A stretch of 64,000 bases of DNA from Citrus sinensis (GCF_022201045.2 NC_068556.1:3388001-3452000); one strand, 5' to 3'. Positions 1 to 11,339 are shown, counted from the stretch's first letter. Notes: generated by a model from the sequence alone, not told the origin. Translations and numbers: made by a program.

Positions 1-38
1 AAAAATGCCATGATAACTCTATTTTCATAGAGTTATTG
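1..38 (-). repeat. 5' tip of a minus-strand LTR-like repeat (continues off the window)
   Basis: The first 38 bases hold a perfect stem: GATAACTCT at 12-20 pairs with AGAGTTAT at 29-36. Nearly the same hairpin ends the minus-strand solo LTR at 45269-45295. Gypsy polyprotein coding starts immediately after base 38, so this looks like the 5' end of a second copy of that repeat, inserted in the gypsy element and running leftward out of the window. The other end and target duplication cannot be seen. Confidence 0.4.
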
Positions 39-621
39 GGCGCAGTACATAGAGGAATGGATAATGTATACGAGTTTTGGTGGAATAGCAAGAAAGTTCG
101 TTTAGTGCCTTTGACGAATAAGAAGAAAAATCTTAAAACTGAAAGGAAGAATTTTCTGGCTATTGTGAATGACTATTTAGAAGAAGATTGTGACGGTTGT
201 AAGAAACTACAGAAAGAGATGAGTTCAGAATGACTTCTATTCAACCCATTGTTAGCTCAGTTCACTGACATCACCCTATCAAAGATGCCATATGAGCTGC
301 CATCTTTGCGAGATATCCAGCATTATATAGACCTAGTCCCATGTATGAGTTTACCTTACTTGTCCCATTATCGCATGAGTCTTCATGAGCATGTGATTTT
401 ACAAGGACAAGGTGATGAATTGTTGCAGAAAAGGCTTCATTCGTAAAAGTATGAGCCTATGTGCTGTTCCAGCCTTGTTAGTGCAAAAAAAAGGATGAGA
501 GTTGGCGTATATGTGTGGACAGCAGGCAGATTAATCAGATTATAGTGAAATACCATTTTTCTATTCCGATGTTTCGAGATTTGCTAGATTAGTTAGATGG
601 TATCATCATATTCAGATAGAC

Positions 622-1600
622 TTGCGCAGTGGGTATCATCATATTCAGATAAAGCTTGGAGATGAGTGGAAAACAACATTCAAGACAAAGGAAGGGCTGT
701 ATAAGTGGCTCGTGATGCCCTTTAGATTATCCAACGTACTAAGCACTTTTATGCACTTAATGAACCAAGTTCTTAAACATTTCTCTTATAAATTTATTGT
801 GGTATATTTTGATGATATTTTGGTGTATTCTATTGATGTGGTAATACATTTGGAGCATTTGAGAATGGTTATAAAGGTGTTGCGGATGAATAAGCCTTAT
901 ATTAATTTGAAGAAGTGTAGATTCCCACAGAGTAATGTGGAATATTTTGGTTTTATAGTTGGTGCAGATGAGATTAGAGCTATTAAGTCAAATATACATG
1001 CTATTAAAGAATGACCTACACCTAAGACTGTGAGTGAAGTTATGAGCTTTCATGGGCTGACAATATTTTATAGGAGGCTCATTCGCGATTTTAACACTAT
1101 AACTACACCTATTATGGAGTGCTTGAAGAAAGGAAAGTTCAAATGGAGAGAAGAAAAAGATTCAAGTTTCACTTTACTAAAGGATAAGTTGTCCATCGCT
1201 CTTATGTTAGCCTTGCTAAACTTTGATAAGGTATTTGACGTCGAGTGTGATGCTTCTAACAAGGGAATTGGGGCTGTTCTTTCCTAAGAAGAACGACCAA
1301 TTAACTATATGAGTGAGAAGTTGGATGATGCGCGACAGAAGTGGTCTACTTACAATCAAAAGTTTCATGTTATTCTTAAGGTGTTAAAGACGTAGGAGCA
1401 TTGCTTGATTCAGAAAGAGTTCGTGCTATACGGCGACCATCAAGCACTGAAGTACTTTAATAGCCAGCAGAAGTTAAGCAATATGCATGTGAGATGGGTG
1501 AGTTACATGTACAAGTTCACTTTTGTTCTTAAGCACAAATATGGGCAGTAGAATAAAGTGGCAGATGCACTTAGTAGGCAAGCAACTTTATAGGTAACTT
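622..1600 (+). pseudogene. Gypsy reverse transcriptase and RNase H remnant
   Basis: The longest open piece (622-1014) shows the palm of a gypsy [13 protein letters not shown], then the fingers/palm stretch [18 protein letters not shown], and the catalytic box [11 protein letters not shown] at about 796-831. It continues in another open piece (1030-1287) with the RT thumb ([15 protein letters not shown]) and the start of RNase H ([16 protein letters not shown]). Later RNase H residues (the DHQALKYF-like stretch near 1435-1455 and ADALSR near 1562-1577) are present but separated by stops such as those ending at 1014 and 1287. Identity is firm; function is lost. Confidence 0.85.
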
Positions 1601-1799
1601 TAGTTAATAAAGGTAGTTATTTTGAGTGCTTAAAGGAGTTGTATGTTGAGGATGACGATTTTGCGCAAATCTGGGATTCTTGCATCAATCATTAGAATGC
1701 GGAGGATTTCTTCATTCAGGATGGGTACTTATTCAAGGCTAACCATTTATGTGTGCCTCGAAGTTCTTTAAAGGAACAAATTATTCACTAGTTACATGG

Positions 1800-2835
1800 A
1801 TGAGGATTGGGCGGGCATCTTGGACGAGATAAGAGCAAAGCGCTTGTGGAGGAGCATTATTATTGGCTGCAGTTGAGCAGAGATGTGCAGAAAATAATGT
1901 AGAGGTGTCGGGTTTGCCAAGAAGGCAAAAGGCATGCACAACATACATGCTTATCCTTGCCATTACCTGTACCAAAAAATATTTGGTTAGATCTGTCCAT
2001 AGATTTTGTGTTGGGTTTGCCGAGCACAAGGATGGCTCGAGACTTTATATTGGTTGTGGTTGATAGATTTTCAAAGATGACGCAATTTATTGCTTGTAAG
2101 AAGACTAAAGATGCTGCTTCAGTGGTGCATTTATTCTTTCGGGAAATTGTGCGTTTGCATAGTGTTCTAAAGACTATTACTTTTGATAGGAACGTGAAAT
2201 TTATTAGTAAATTCTAGCAACACCTTTGGGATAAGCTTGGCACATAATTGCAATTTATTAGTGTCTTCCATCTCAGATAGATAGTTAAACAAATATGGTC
2301 AATCACACTTTAGATAACATGTTGCGCTGTGTTTGTGGTGACAAGTAACGGAACTGAGAAGCTGCCTTGCCACAGGTTGAGTTTGCTTACAATAGTATGG
2401 TGAATCGATTTATTGGCAATACCCCTTTTGAGATTGTCTACACTTTTTCCCCATGACAGGTTTGTGATCTGGCTATTATGCATGTAGCAATAAGAGGGAG
2501 TACAACAGCGGATAATATGGCAGAAAAAGCATTGCAGATTCATGCCGAGGTATGAGCTCATTTGGAGGTTGCTAACGCTATGTACAAGGCTGATGCAGAC
2601 AAGCATCGACGTAAGAAGATGTTTAAGGAGGGTGATTTTATGATAGTGCATTTGTAGCAAAATCGTTTCCTTGGTATTCGCACTAAATTAGAGAACCGCA
2701 AGTACGGACCGTTTCGTGTCACACGAAAGATTAATGACAATGCTTATGTACTCCAAATACCAGATAGCTGGAATATCTCTCACACATTCAATGTGGCTGA
2801 TCTGTTTGAATACTATCCAGATGATGAGGTATTGT
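1800..2835 (+). pseudogene. Gypsy integrase and C-terminal tether remnant
   Basis: An HHCC-like region near 1845-1930 (CRVCQEGKRHA) is followed by the integrase core. The first catalytic Asp lies in WLDLSIDFVLGLP (about 1984-2022) and the second in TFDRNVKF (about 2179-2202). The frame ends in a stop at 2216-2218, and the third catalytic region is scrambled by frameshifts around 2220-2330. The 3' part near 2575-2835 gives YKADADKHRRKK, GPFRVTRKI and the HTFNVADLFEYYPD motif typical of the region before the gypsy chromodomain. Several in-frame stops show it is inactive. Confidence 0.8.
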
Positions 2836-2879
2836 ACAAGCCAAACTCGAGGACGAGTCCTTTTTCAAGTGAAAGGGAC

Positions 2880-3304
2880 TGATGTAGGATGTTATTTTAA
2901 GAATTTTAAGATTCTAGAATTTTATTATTTTAGGACTTTCTATTTTAATTAGAGTCAATTATGATATTTTATTATTTTAGGATTTTCTATTTTTATTAGA
3001 GTCAATTAAGGTATGAGATTTAGTTAACTTAGGGAAGTATCTTTTATTTCCATAATAATTGTGATTTAGTATCCTTTTTTTAACTTAGGGAAAATATATT
3101 TTATTTCCATTATAATTGTAATTTCGTTTTTTTTTAAGTTAATTTAGGGAAGTGAGTTTTCTTTATTATAAATAGAGATGTTTTGTCATTATTTTAAGAA
3201 TTTTTTCAGACTCAATTATTCAATAAACTTTTATTCAAAAATTTGTTTTCTCTATCTTCTTTACATTTCCGCTTCGTCACTAATATAGCCAGACACCCCC
3301 AACA
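2880..3304 (+). repeat. 3' LTR of the gypsy element
   Basis: A purine-rich stretch (about 2869-2878) precedes TGATGTAGGATG at 2880, a common gypsy LTR start. The segment ends with CCCCCAACA at 3304, giving TG...CA borders. It contains repeated TTTATTATTTTAGGA-type motifs and a TATAAATAGAG box near 3168. The 425-bp length is reasonable. The right border is inferred from the CA end only. Confidence 0.6.
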
Positions 3305-5002
3305 TGATCTTTAATGTTCATTTTCGCTCCATACACTTTCCCATCGAGAAATTCATCGCGGCAACTATCTTCAATTTTTGAAATTAGTTTCTTCTATTTA
3401 TGGTGCGTAAACAGGATGAAAAGATCATCGTAAGTTTTATTTTGATCGATTTAGGGAGCGAAAACTCAATTTCTGGGGTAAGAATTGCGTTCAAGAGTGC
3501 AAATGGCGCATTGAGCTTAAGGTCTGGTGGTGAGAGTTTTAGGTAGAGTTCTTCTACTGGCCATTGCAAATGGGTTTCGAGGGTTTCTTGAATCTTGAGG
3601 TTCAAGAAACGATAACAGAGATTGCAAGTGTATTTCTTGAAGTTTAAGAAATAATAACAGAAACTGAGAATGAGAGCGAAAACGAAAGGAGGGTCAAACA
3701 CAGAAAGACACTGAGAGTAAATGCCAAAACACAATTTTTGTTCTTTTCTACATTATCTTATCATTAAGAAGCATTAGAGGTGACACGTGGAAATAATACA
3801 AGCTAATTAGGGGCTCTTAGATTAGTCAACATTATAAAATAATTAAGTGTTGTTAATCTTAATCAATTAATATTCAAAATTGTTAGTAATAATTTTTTTA
3901 AAGAAAATAATTCATTTACTAATGGAAATGAACTGTTAGATCTTAGCAAACATAATAAACATAAATTTTCTTCCTTTTTGAGTTATGAAATAGTTAGAAA
4001 CTTAGAAGTTAAGTTAAAAGCTTGTAATCTTAACAAATTTAAACGGTGGTATCAATTTCCTTTATTTCAGTCAAATATGAACTGATGTTAGTAGGTTATA
4101 TCACTTTCAAATAAAAATTTTAGTGATAAAAGGTAGCTTGACAAATAACCTTGGAATAAAATTTTAGTTTGCTTTTAATTTTCTTGCCTTTCTAACGAAC
4201 AGATGCTGTGATCATATTAATGCTCTTGCTGCACCTTTTTCTATGATGTCATAGGACTTCATAAGAGGAAGACCACTAGGCTGCTATATTACATCCCATA
4301 GAGGTGGTCAAATTACAGGAGCACCGACTCCAAGTATGATTCTCTGGGTAGTTATTGTTTATGTTGGGACATGGGTTTCTGCTGGCTTTCCCAATTTGTC
4401 CAGTTGAATTGCATTGATGACTACTGCCATGCTTAAACAGTCTGTGCTGTTTAATAGAGCTCTATCCCTTACTAAAACTTTTAAGCTTTCTATGGTTGAG
4501 ACCTGTACATGCTAGTTTCTTCAAAGGATAAAGGCTAGGAACATAGAACTAGCTTTTGAGCAAACTTGAATTATGGTCTAGTGGGCTTAGGTATTTTAAG
4601 CCAACAGATGGCTGACAGGAGGGCCAGCAATGGTTCGATAACCACTGTGTGTTGATGTACTAATAAATACAACCTCGTTTGTTTATTGTATATGTATGAT
4701 CTGATAGTTAAAATCTTGAACTTTGCTTCTTGTATGACTTGATGATTTATCCAAACTAATCCATTTCGCTTTTCTTTGCTGAGATATAGCTTGTCGCTTG
4801 GAAGATTTAAAATGTTTTTGATAAAGCACAGTTATATATATAAGTGAACGTATAGTTTTTATCTCTTCTTGGAGGAGTATATATAGATATGAGTCATTCT
4901 CTAGTGCGGGTGCTCTATTTTTTTTTTTTTTTATATAGACACGCTTTTAGGTCATGAGATTTAATAAAGTCATATTTTAATACTACTAAACATATTAATG
5001 GA
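3305..5002. other. Intergenic, no gene recognised
   Basis: AT-rich sequence without a convincing gene. A short plus-strand open stretch (about 4256-4408, opening DFIRGRPLGCYITSHRGG) has a protein-like look with a hydrophobic C-terminal half, but a stop precedes it directly and it matches no family I recognise. A T-run lies at 4918-4932. Confidence 0.4.
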
Positions 5003-5009
5003 CTCTATA

Positions 5010-5150
5010 AGCCTCCAAGGGCGTGGTCAGGTTGGTTGTAGTGCAGCTGTAACCTCTACCAAAATCTGGGTTCGATTCTTGGAGGTTGTAAGGGGGGTAA
5101 AAATTGTATTTGGGCTTGCCCACCCCCCTTGCCTTTTAGAAAAAAATAAT
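5010..5150 (+). mobile_element. SINE (tRNA-derived) insertion
   Basis: The left part carries an internal pol III promoter: a degenerate A box around GTGGTCAGGTTGG (5022-5034) and a B box GGGTTCGATTC (about 5069-5079). The element ends in an A-rich tail (AGAAAAAAATAAT, 5139-5150). CTCTATA flanks it on both sides (5003-5009 and 5154-5160), and the wider flanks also match partly, as expected for a target duplication made by LINE-driven insertion. Internal promoter, A-rich tail and flanking repeat together support a SINE. The family name is not known to me. Confidence 0.7.
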
Positions 5151-5800
5151 AGGCTCTATAGTGTATTAAAAAATAACTCTATTAAGCCGCATTGCTTAAC
5201 AGCGTATCCGCATTAAAAAAAAAACGAACGACCACTACTAAAAATGATTAAAAAGTGAACTTTCAGATTTTCCTCTATTTTCCCTTTAATTAAAATTTAA
5301 AAACCATGTAACTTCTAAAAATAATATATCAACATTAATTCTCTATACTAATCAATTTATTTTTATATCTAGATATGTTGGATTAATTTATGGTCATTCT
5401 TATTTAATTTTTTTTTAAAATCAATTATGGAGTTTACAAAACTTACAAATTAACCGCCCACCCATAGAAAGCAAAACATTAGATGGAATTTTATTCTTCT
5501 ATATATATAGAAATATCACGTAAAATGACTCTCCCATTAATCTTATCACTCCGCGTCTATTTGTCATACATATAAAGTGAAATAAACTTTTCATTTTCAT
5601 TCTCTCATTAATAATTCTAATGCCAATTTATGTGAGCGGGGTTCAAATTATAACAATTTATTTTTCGACCCAAAATATTTTTTTATTTTTGAACCAAAAG
5701 ATTTTACTAATTTAATTAGTTAGTACCAATAACAAGACAAAATTAATTATTTATTTCATATTTTGAGGGTTACCATTTCAAATAAATAACATTCCTAGAT

Positions 5801-6002
5801 TAATAATGATATAGCCACAAACTCTTGTACAAACTTATTTTGTACAAACTGATGTGGCATGATAAGATTAGTTGAATTAAATATCACTTGGCCCACATGA
5901 TTTGTTTTTATTATTTTATATTTTCATTCAACCAATGAATTAATGCCACGTCAGTTTATACAAAATAAGTTTGTACAAGAGTTTGTGGCTGTATTATTAC
6001 TC
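5801..6002. mobile_element. Mutator-type MITE with 9-bp target duplication
   Basis: About 56 bp at each end are near-perfect inverted repeats (left contains GCCACAAACTCTTGTACAAA, right its complement). The direct repeat TTCCTAGAT flanks the element at 5792-5800 and 6003-6011. A 9-bp target duplication with long TIRs and no coding capacity fits a non-autonomous Mutator-like element. Confidence 0.8.
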
Positions 6003-6066
6003 TTCCTAGATTCATCCTCATGATGAGCCTAGCAACTTTCCTATAACAACTCCGCAAAACTTCACG

Positions 6067-6330
6067 GTAGTAGTTATTCTAGGTTTTGTTGCTCATGGCT
6101 CAGAAAGGGATACTTTTAATAGTTTGGGCATTCCTTTTAATCTTGGCAAAGCCCTTGAAAGTTTAATTTTCTTTTGGCATCCCCTTCTTGAAAGTTGGAT
6201 CAAACCTAATTCACATAGTCTAGCTAAATATAATCTTGGCCCATCAACTGGTCGGCTTTTTCATAATTATTTGGGGGAGCATTTTTGGGTTGGGGGGGGG
6301 GGGGGGGGGGGAGAGGGGCGTTGCACTGGT
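6067..6330 (+). pseudogene. LINE-derived RNase H fragment
   Basis: The plus-strand frame that includes 6124-6300 reads WHPLLESWIKPNSHSLAKYN and then LGPSTGRLF. This lines up with the start of the RNase H domain common in plant LINEs and related reverse-transcriptase genes (W-PPP-GWIK-NTDG-A-GNPGP-G-GG). The catalytic NTDG has become NSHS, so the fragment is inactive. It runs into a 20-base G homopolymer at 6292-6311. Similarity is by eye; an unrelated coincidence is possible but unlikely over this length. Confidence 0.5.
6292..6311 (+). repeat. Poly-G tract of 20
   Basis: An uninterrupted run of 20 G follows GGGTT and is followed by GAGAGGGG. Runs this long are rare in AT-rich plant DNA and prone to length error in assembly. 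Confidence 0.9.
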
Positions 6331-6966
6331 TCACAATTTAGATTTTTTGGTTATTAATTTTTTTATGAACAAAGATGGCACAAACGTTGGTCCGAATGTG
6401 ATTCATTGTTTATTGTTAATTTCTTTTTAAACAGTTCTTTGGGACGCCCTTTCAGTCTCAAGAATAGAGGGGTAAATTGTAAGATAAAGCTTTTTAACAT
6501 GAATTTTCGTTGCTCACGTACTTTTTAAAATTATTTTTGAGCTTCCCAAAAAAAATTTCAAATGAGCCTTTAATCATGGCGAGCTTATTTTTTGGTGGAA
6601 TAATTCTTTGGTGGAGATTCAATAATTATTGTCTCAAGATACTAATAGCTTTATAAAATATGATTTCTTTTAATATACTTTTGTTTCGATTTTTTTTTGT
6701 TCCTAGAATTTTACTCTCAGTGTTGTGAGTTGTCTTAAGAATAAGAGGTATTAGTAACTTGTTTTTTATTTAATAGACATATTACGTTCTTCCCTAAATC
6801 GATGTATTAGTTACTTTTTTTTTATTTAATAAATTTACTTGGTATGTCGAGGTTCATTAAAAAAAAAAGGACCAAGTCAATTTTGTCTTACGTCAATAAC
6901 TTTCATTTTTCGTGTGGTTTGATGATGACGATGAAAGTGTACATGATAGTGTAGAGGTACGGTTTC

Positions 6967-7232
6967 CTAGATTTTTGATACGATCATTAAAACCCAAAAG
7001 TAGGTCATAAGCCTGCCTTCTTCTAGCGTCCGAAAAAACCTCTCAAGCTTTCTTTACAAGCCTTTTAGCATTCTCAAGAAACACTTTTGCTAGCTTTTCA
7101 TAATTTTTTTTTATTTCGTTGACTCCTGCGCTGTGGTCTTTGACACCAAGAACAAAATACCAGCTCTTCCTTTTGGCCACCAAAATGTGCACTCCGTACA
7201 AGCAGAAATAGCTGTTGATGCTTGGAAGATAA
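6967..7232 (-). pseudogene. DnaJ (J-domain) gene relic, copy 1
   Basis: On the minus strand, from about 7232 downward, the reading gives YLPSINSYF, then RKSWYFVLGVKDHSAGVNEI with KKNYEKLAKVF. After an indel comes a piece reading EVFSDARRRQAYDLL. This follows helix I-II and helix IV of a plant J-domain (WY-LGV...EIKK-Y-KLA...EVLSD..RR-AYD). The HPD tripeptide needed to stimulate Hsp70 is missing where the frame breaks. It is therefore a non-functional fragment of a J-protein gene, duplicated at 10256-10550. An open stretch on the opposite strand (7133-7405) is its shadow. Confidence 0.55.
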
Positions 7233-7718
7233 GGGTATTTGGACCTTGCTCAGATGGTGGCCCAGAAAGTGAGTTCATAGTTTTTCTGATTGAAGAACTC
7301 TTTGACCATGTCTATGTAGTCTTCAACTTCTTTGTTTACGATTGTGGAGAAAGCCTTGTCGGTTTTAGAATTAACAAATTGAGGGCCAATTTGGTAATGG
7401 TGTAACTTTTAAAATAATTGCCGTTAGATGTACTGTAAAAATAATCAACTTTAAAGAGAATCGGTTAAACATTTGGTAAAATTTATTTTTAAAAGTGCTG
7501 TGAGTTTTAAAAGCAGTAGTAAATTTTTATGTTAACTATTGTAAGAATACAAATGATTGAATTGGGCATAGTGCTAAATAAGTTTAAACATTTATGAACA
7601 TGGATATAAAATATTTTTTATTGTGTATGTATAATAATTGATAACTAAATAAATATTTATATTTTTGATTTTATATTTTATTTTGTTATCTCAATATAAT
7701 TGGTAAGAATAATAATCT

Positions 7719-9345
7719 TGTTTTGGGAAAATTTTGGGTGCTAATGTAGGCCAATAACTCAGTAACAAAATTCAGTTTGTTTAATTGGGCGTTAGGATGG
7801 CTCGTAGAGAGATAGGAGGTAAACTCCTTGAAGAAAATGACAGTTTCAGTAAAATACACAATATCAAAGGGTAATATTAAAAGCTAGATTTGGTGGTCAG
7901 GGCCAGCACGTGAACAGTGCACACCATCATGAGAGATAACAAAAATATCTTCTTTTGGCGAAGGATGAAGAGCTTAAAAGAATAAAGATTCTATAGCCAA
8001 GTAATGAGATACTACTAGAAAAGCAATAGGACAACAGGGGTGGGAAGCTGCCATGTGTCCAATTATGCAAACAAAAGGGTGACTGGAGTTTTCCTTGCCT
8101 CTCAAGCCTATGAATGTCACCATCAAGGGATCACAAGGCAAATTATTCAAATAGCCTTACTTGAGGGAGGCCAGTAATTAAATGGGCACCACGTCTAAAA
8201 CTACTAAAATACCCTCAATAACACTCCTATATAAGCTCCACGTGTTTAATCTTGAGGGGGCTCTCTCCATCTCTAGCTCTTTCTGTCTCTTAACCCTTGG
8301 CAATATTTTTCTAGATCTAATTTTTTGAGAGACTGCTTCATCTTTTTCTCCTTCTATTTTTATATCTCTATGGAAGATCTTGGTCACCTCATCTCTCAAA
8401 TAGGCTCCTTCATTATTCTTCTCTTAGAAAACTCTCTAATTTTCATAAGATATACATTTCCCTCATATTATTATCTACCATAAATAACCTTTATTAAAGT
8501 GTTATTGATCTTATAGAGCAAATCATGTAATACTTTATTTATATAGTGAATTGGAGATTAGCTACTTTTGTGGATGCAGGCCAAAGGGCTTAACTATGTA
8601 AAATCTTGTGTATTCTTTATTGTTTATTGGGAAATTATCATTCGTATACCCTTAGTTTACTTCGTTATAAAAAATACTATAACACTTTGTGGGTGTATAA
8701 ATCGTCCACCCTTAGTTGACAAAATGTATATGTCGTCTATTAAAATATTACTTACTATTTAAATATGATGACGTTAGAGGGGTGATATGATCTTTTCATA
8801 TGATACAAGTTATAATTTAAGAGTATACAAGTGATAATAAGAGAATTTAAGGGTATACAAGTGATAGTAAGAGAAATTAAGAGTACACAAGTGATAATTT
8901 TCCTTGTTTATTCTTATTTTCTGCTTATTATGATGGTTTTGATGCCTAAATCATATTTCATATATGAGTTCACATTATCTACCTTACAAGCTCTACGGAG
9001 TTAACCAAATAAGCATTTTAGAGCTACCCTCGAAGCTCTATTGAGTTTCCTATGGCTATTTTAACTCCTTAAATTAACTTGCACGAGCCCACAAGCTCGC
9101 CATAATATTCCTAACTCAAAACACTGCAGCATAATATTCCCAACTCAGAACACCGCAGCTCACCTCTCAGATCATCTTAGCTAAACCTCATGCCGGAAAA
9201 GCAGAAATACAGACCTAAGCCCAAACTTAGCCTAATCTACCTGAAAATATAAATTTTTATTGTTTTAATCGGATTTGACCTAGATTTAGTGAGAGCCACT
9301 GCTCAATGGTTCAAATCAAATCTTAGCGAAAGTATGGTTAAAACA
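7719..9345 (+). mobile_element. Solo LTR, 1627 bp, 5-bp target duplication AATCT
   Basis: The segment starts TGTTTTGGGA and ends GGTTAAAACA, with inverted ends TGTTTT/AAAACA. AATCT flanks it at 7714-7718 and 9346-9350. The tandem paralogue carries the uninterrupted site (AATCT once, 11021-11025). A TATA box (CCTATATAAGC near 8226-8236) with a CACGTG just downstream fits a U3/R boundary in plus orientation. There is no internal coding domain and no second LTR, so this is a recombination product of a full LTR element. The lineage is not clear; the large LTR would fit an Athila/Tat-type gypsy. Confidence 0.85.
8815..8903 (+). repeat. Short tandem repeat, about 30-bp period, 3 copies
   Basis: Three successive copies of AAGAGTATACAAGTGATAAT-like units separated by AAGAGAATTTAAG lie inside the solo LTR. 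They differ by a few substitutions. Confidence 0.7.
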
Positions 9346-9672
9346 AATCTCTTTAAAATTAATGATTTTATTTACTAATTAATAAGGATAATTTTGAATT
9401 TTTGTAATGTATATGAGGATGTATATGGAATTATATTAAGTATAAAAGTGATTCTGAAAATTAGATTTTAAAAAGCTACTCCTTTCTTATTTTTCAAAAT
9501 CTACCGTAGAATTGGGTAATTTTACTAAGAGCAATTTTTTTTTAAAAAATTACAAAACACCAAAACTAACTATTAACTTTTCAAAATTACTTTTGAATCT
9601 CCCAAAACCAATCCAAAACGGGCCTTAAAAAGATATTCTTAAACTAGCTGATAGTACAGTAAATAAGCTTTA

Positions 9673-11325
9673 TATGAACAAAGATGCCACAAATGTTGGT
9701 CCGAATGTGATTCATTGCTGGTTGTTAATTTCTTTTTAAAAGGTTCTTTGGGACCGCCCTTAAGTCTCAAAAATAGATTGATAAATTGTAAGATAAAGCT
9801 TTTTGCCATAAATTTTCGTTGCTCACATACTTTTTAAAATCTTTTTTTGAGCTTTTGAAAGCAATTCCAAATGGACCTTTAATTATGATAAGCTTATTTT
9901 TTTGGTGGAATATTCATTTGGTGGAGATTCAATAATTATTGTGTGAAGATGCTAATAGCTTTATAATATACTATTTCTTTTAATATACTTTAGTTACAGA
10001 TTTCTTTTTTTTTTTATTTTTCCCCCCTAGAGTTTCCTCTCAGTGTTATGGCTTGTCTTAAGAAAGACGTCTACATTTCCCTCTAAATAGATGTACCTGT
10101 TACTTATTTTTCATTTCATAAATTCACTTGGTATGTCAAGGTTCATTAAAAATTAAAAACAAATAAGCCAATTTTGTCCTACATCAATAACTTTCATTTT
10201 TTTGTGGTTTGATGACGACAATGAAAGTGCACGTGTTGTTGCAAAGGTAGCGTTTCCTGGATTGTTGATATGATCATGAAAACCCAAAAGTAGGTCCTAG
10301 GCCTGCCTTGTTCTTGCATCCAAAAGAACCTCCAGGATTCCTTTACAAGCCTTTTTGCATTTCAATCGCAACGGCAGAAGAACATTGATCCCACCAAAAC
10401 ACTTATGCCAGCTTCTCGTAATTTTTCTTGATTTCGTTGACTCCTATGCCGTGGTCTTTGATACAAGAACAGAATACCAGCTCTTCCTTTTGGCTACCAA
10501 ATTTTGCAGTCCCTACGAGTAGAAATAGCTATTGATGCCTAGAAGATAAGGGTTCTTGGACCTTGCTCTAACGATGGTGCAAAAAGCGAGTTCATAGTTT
10601 TTTCTGATTGAAGAACTTCAACCATGTCTTTACAGTCTTCAGCTTCTTTGTTTATGATTGTAAATAGAGCCTTGTAACAGGTTGATGGCCAATTTTTTAA
10701 TGTTGTAACTTTTAAAATAATTATTTTTAGATTTATTATAAAAAAAATTAATTTTAAAGAGAATCAATTAAATATTCGGTAAAATTTATTTTTAAAAGTA
10801 CTGTGAGTATTAAAAATAATAGTAAATCTTAACGTTAAACTGTTACAAGAATGTAAATGACTCAATTTGACGTAATGTTGAATAAATTTAAACATTTATA
10901 AACATGGATATAAAATATTTTTTTATTGTGTACCTATAATAATTAATAGCTAAAATAGATCTTTTATATTATTAATTTTATTTTTTAATTTATTATCTTA
11001 ATATAATTGGTAAGAATAATAATCTCTTTAAAGTTAATGATTTTATTTACTAATTAATAAGGATAATTTTAAATTTTTATGATATCTATATATATATATA
11101 TAACTGAGTATAAAAATAGTTTTCATAATCATATTTTGAAAAACTACTCCTTTCTTACATTTTAAAATCTGCGGGGTAATTTTACCAAGAGTAAATTTTT
11201 TAAAAAAATTTACCAAACATTAAAATTAACTTTTAACTTTTCAAAATCACTTTTTAACCTCCCAAAAGTAATCGCAAATGAGCCATAAGAAGACATTCTT
11301 GAACTAGTTGATAGTGCTATGAATG
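9673..11325 (+). repeat. Tandem duplication unit 2 (uninterrupted)
   Basis: This is the second copy of the 1.65-kb unit, colinear with 6364-7718 plus 9346-9665. It contains the pre-insertion site of the solo LTR at 11021-11025 and a second J-domain relic. An (AT)n stretch near 11086-11102 is private to this copy. Confidence 0.85.
10256..10550 (-). pseudogene. DnaJ (J-domain) gene relic, copy 2
   Basis: The minus strand again reads KDHGIGVNEIKKNYEKLA, then a stop. A stretch with WWDQCSSAVAIEMQ appears where the HPDKC segment of a J-domain would lie, then EVLLDARTRQA. It keeps a region that copy 1 has lost but carries its own stops and frame changes. Both copies descend from one relic that was duplicated with its flanks. 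Confidence 0.5.
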
Positions 11326-11339
11326 AAAATGGAAACCAC

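Larger units (their letters stand above)
39..3304 (+). mobile_element. Decayed Ty3/gypsy LTR retrotransposon, 5' part missing
   Basis: Reading left to right, the plus strand carries the linker before RT, reverse transcriptase, RNase H, a zinc-binding region, integrase, a C-terminal chromodomain-like tether, a purine-rich tract and a 3' LTR. This order (RT-RNase H-integrase) defines Ty3/gypsy. The reading frame is broken by many stops and frame changes, so the copy is dead. The 5' LTR, gag and protease lie to the left or were lost where another repeat interrupts at base 38. No target duplication can be matched. Confidence 0.85.
6364..9672 (+). repeat. Tandem duplication unit 1 (split by a solo LTR)
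   Basis: The sequence beginning TATGAACAAAGATGGCACAA at 6364 recurs from 9673, and the match continues through both copies in the same order. Unit 1 is 3309 bp, but 1632 bp of it are a solo LTR plus one target-site copy (7719-9350). Without that insertion the unit is about 1.67 kb, close to unit 2. Many substitutions and small indels separate the copies, so the duplication is old. It carries a J-domain relic on the minus strand. Confidence 0.85.

Noticed and set aside
3384..3734. 116-codon minus-strand ORF
   Set aside because: No family resemblance, no promoter or splice context; lies in repeat-flank sequence.
7133..7405. 90-codon plus-strand ORF
   Set aside because: It is antisense to the J-domain relic; the tandem copy does not keep this frame open.
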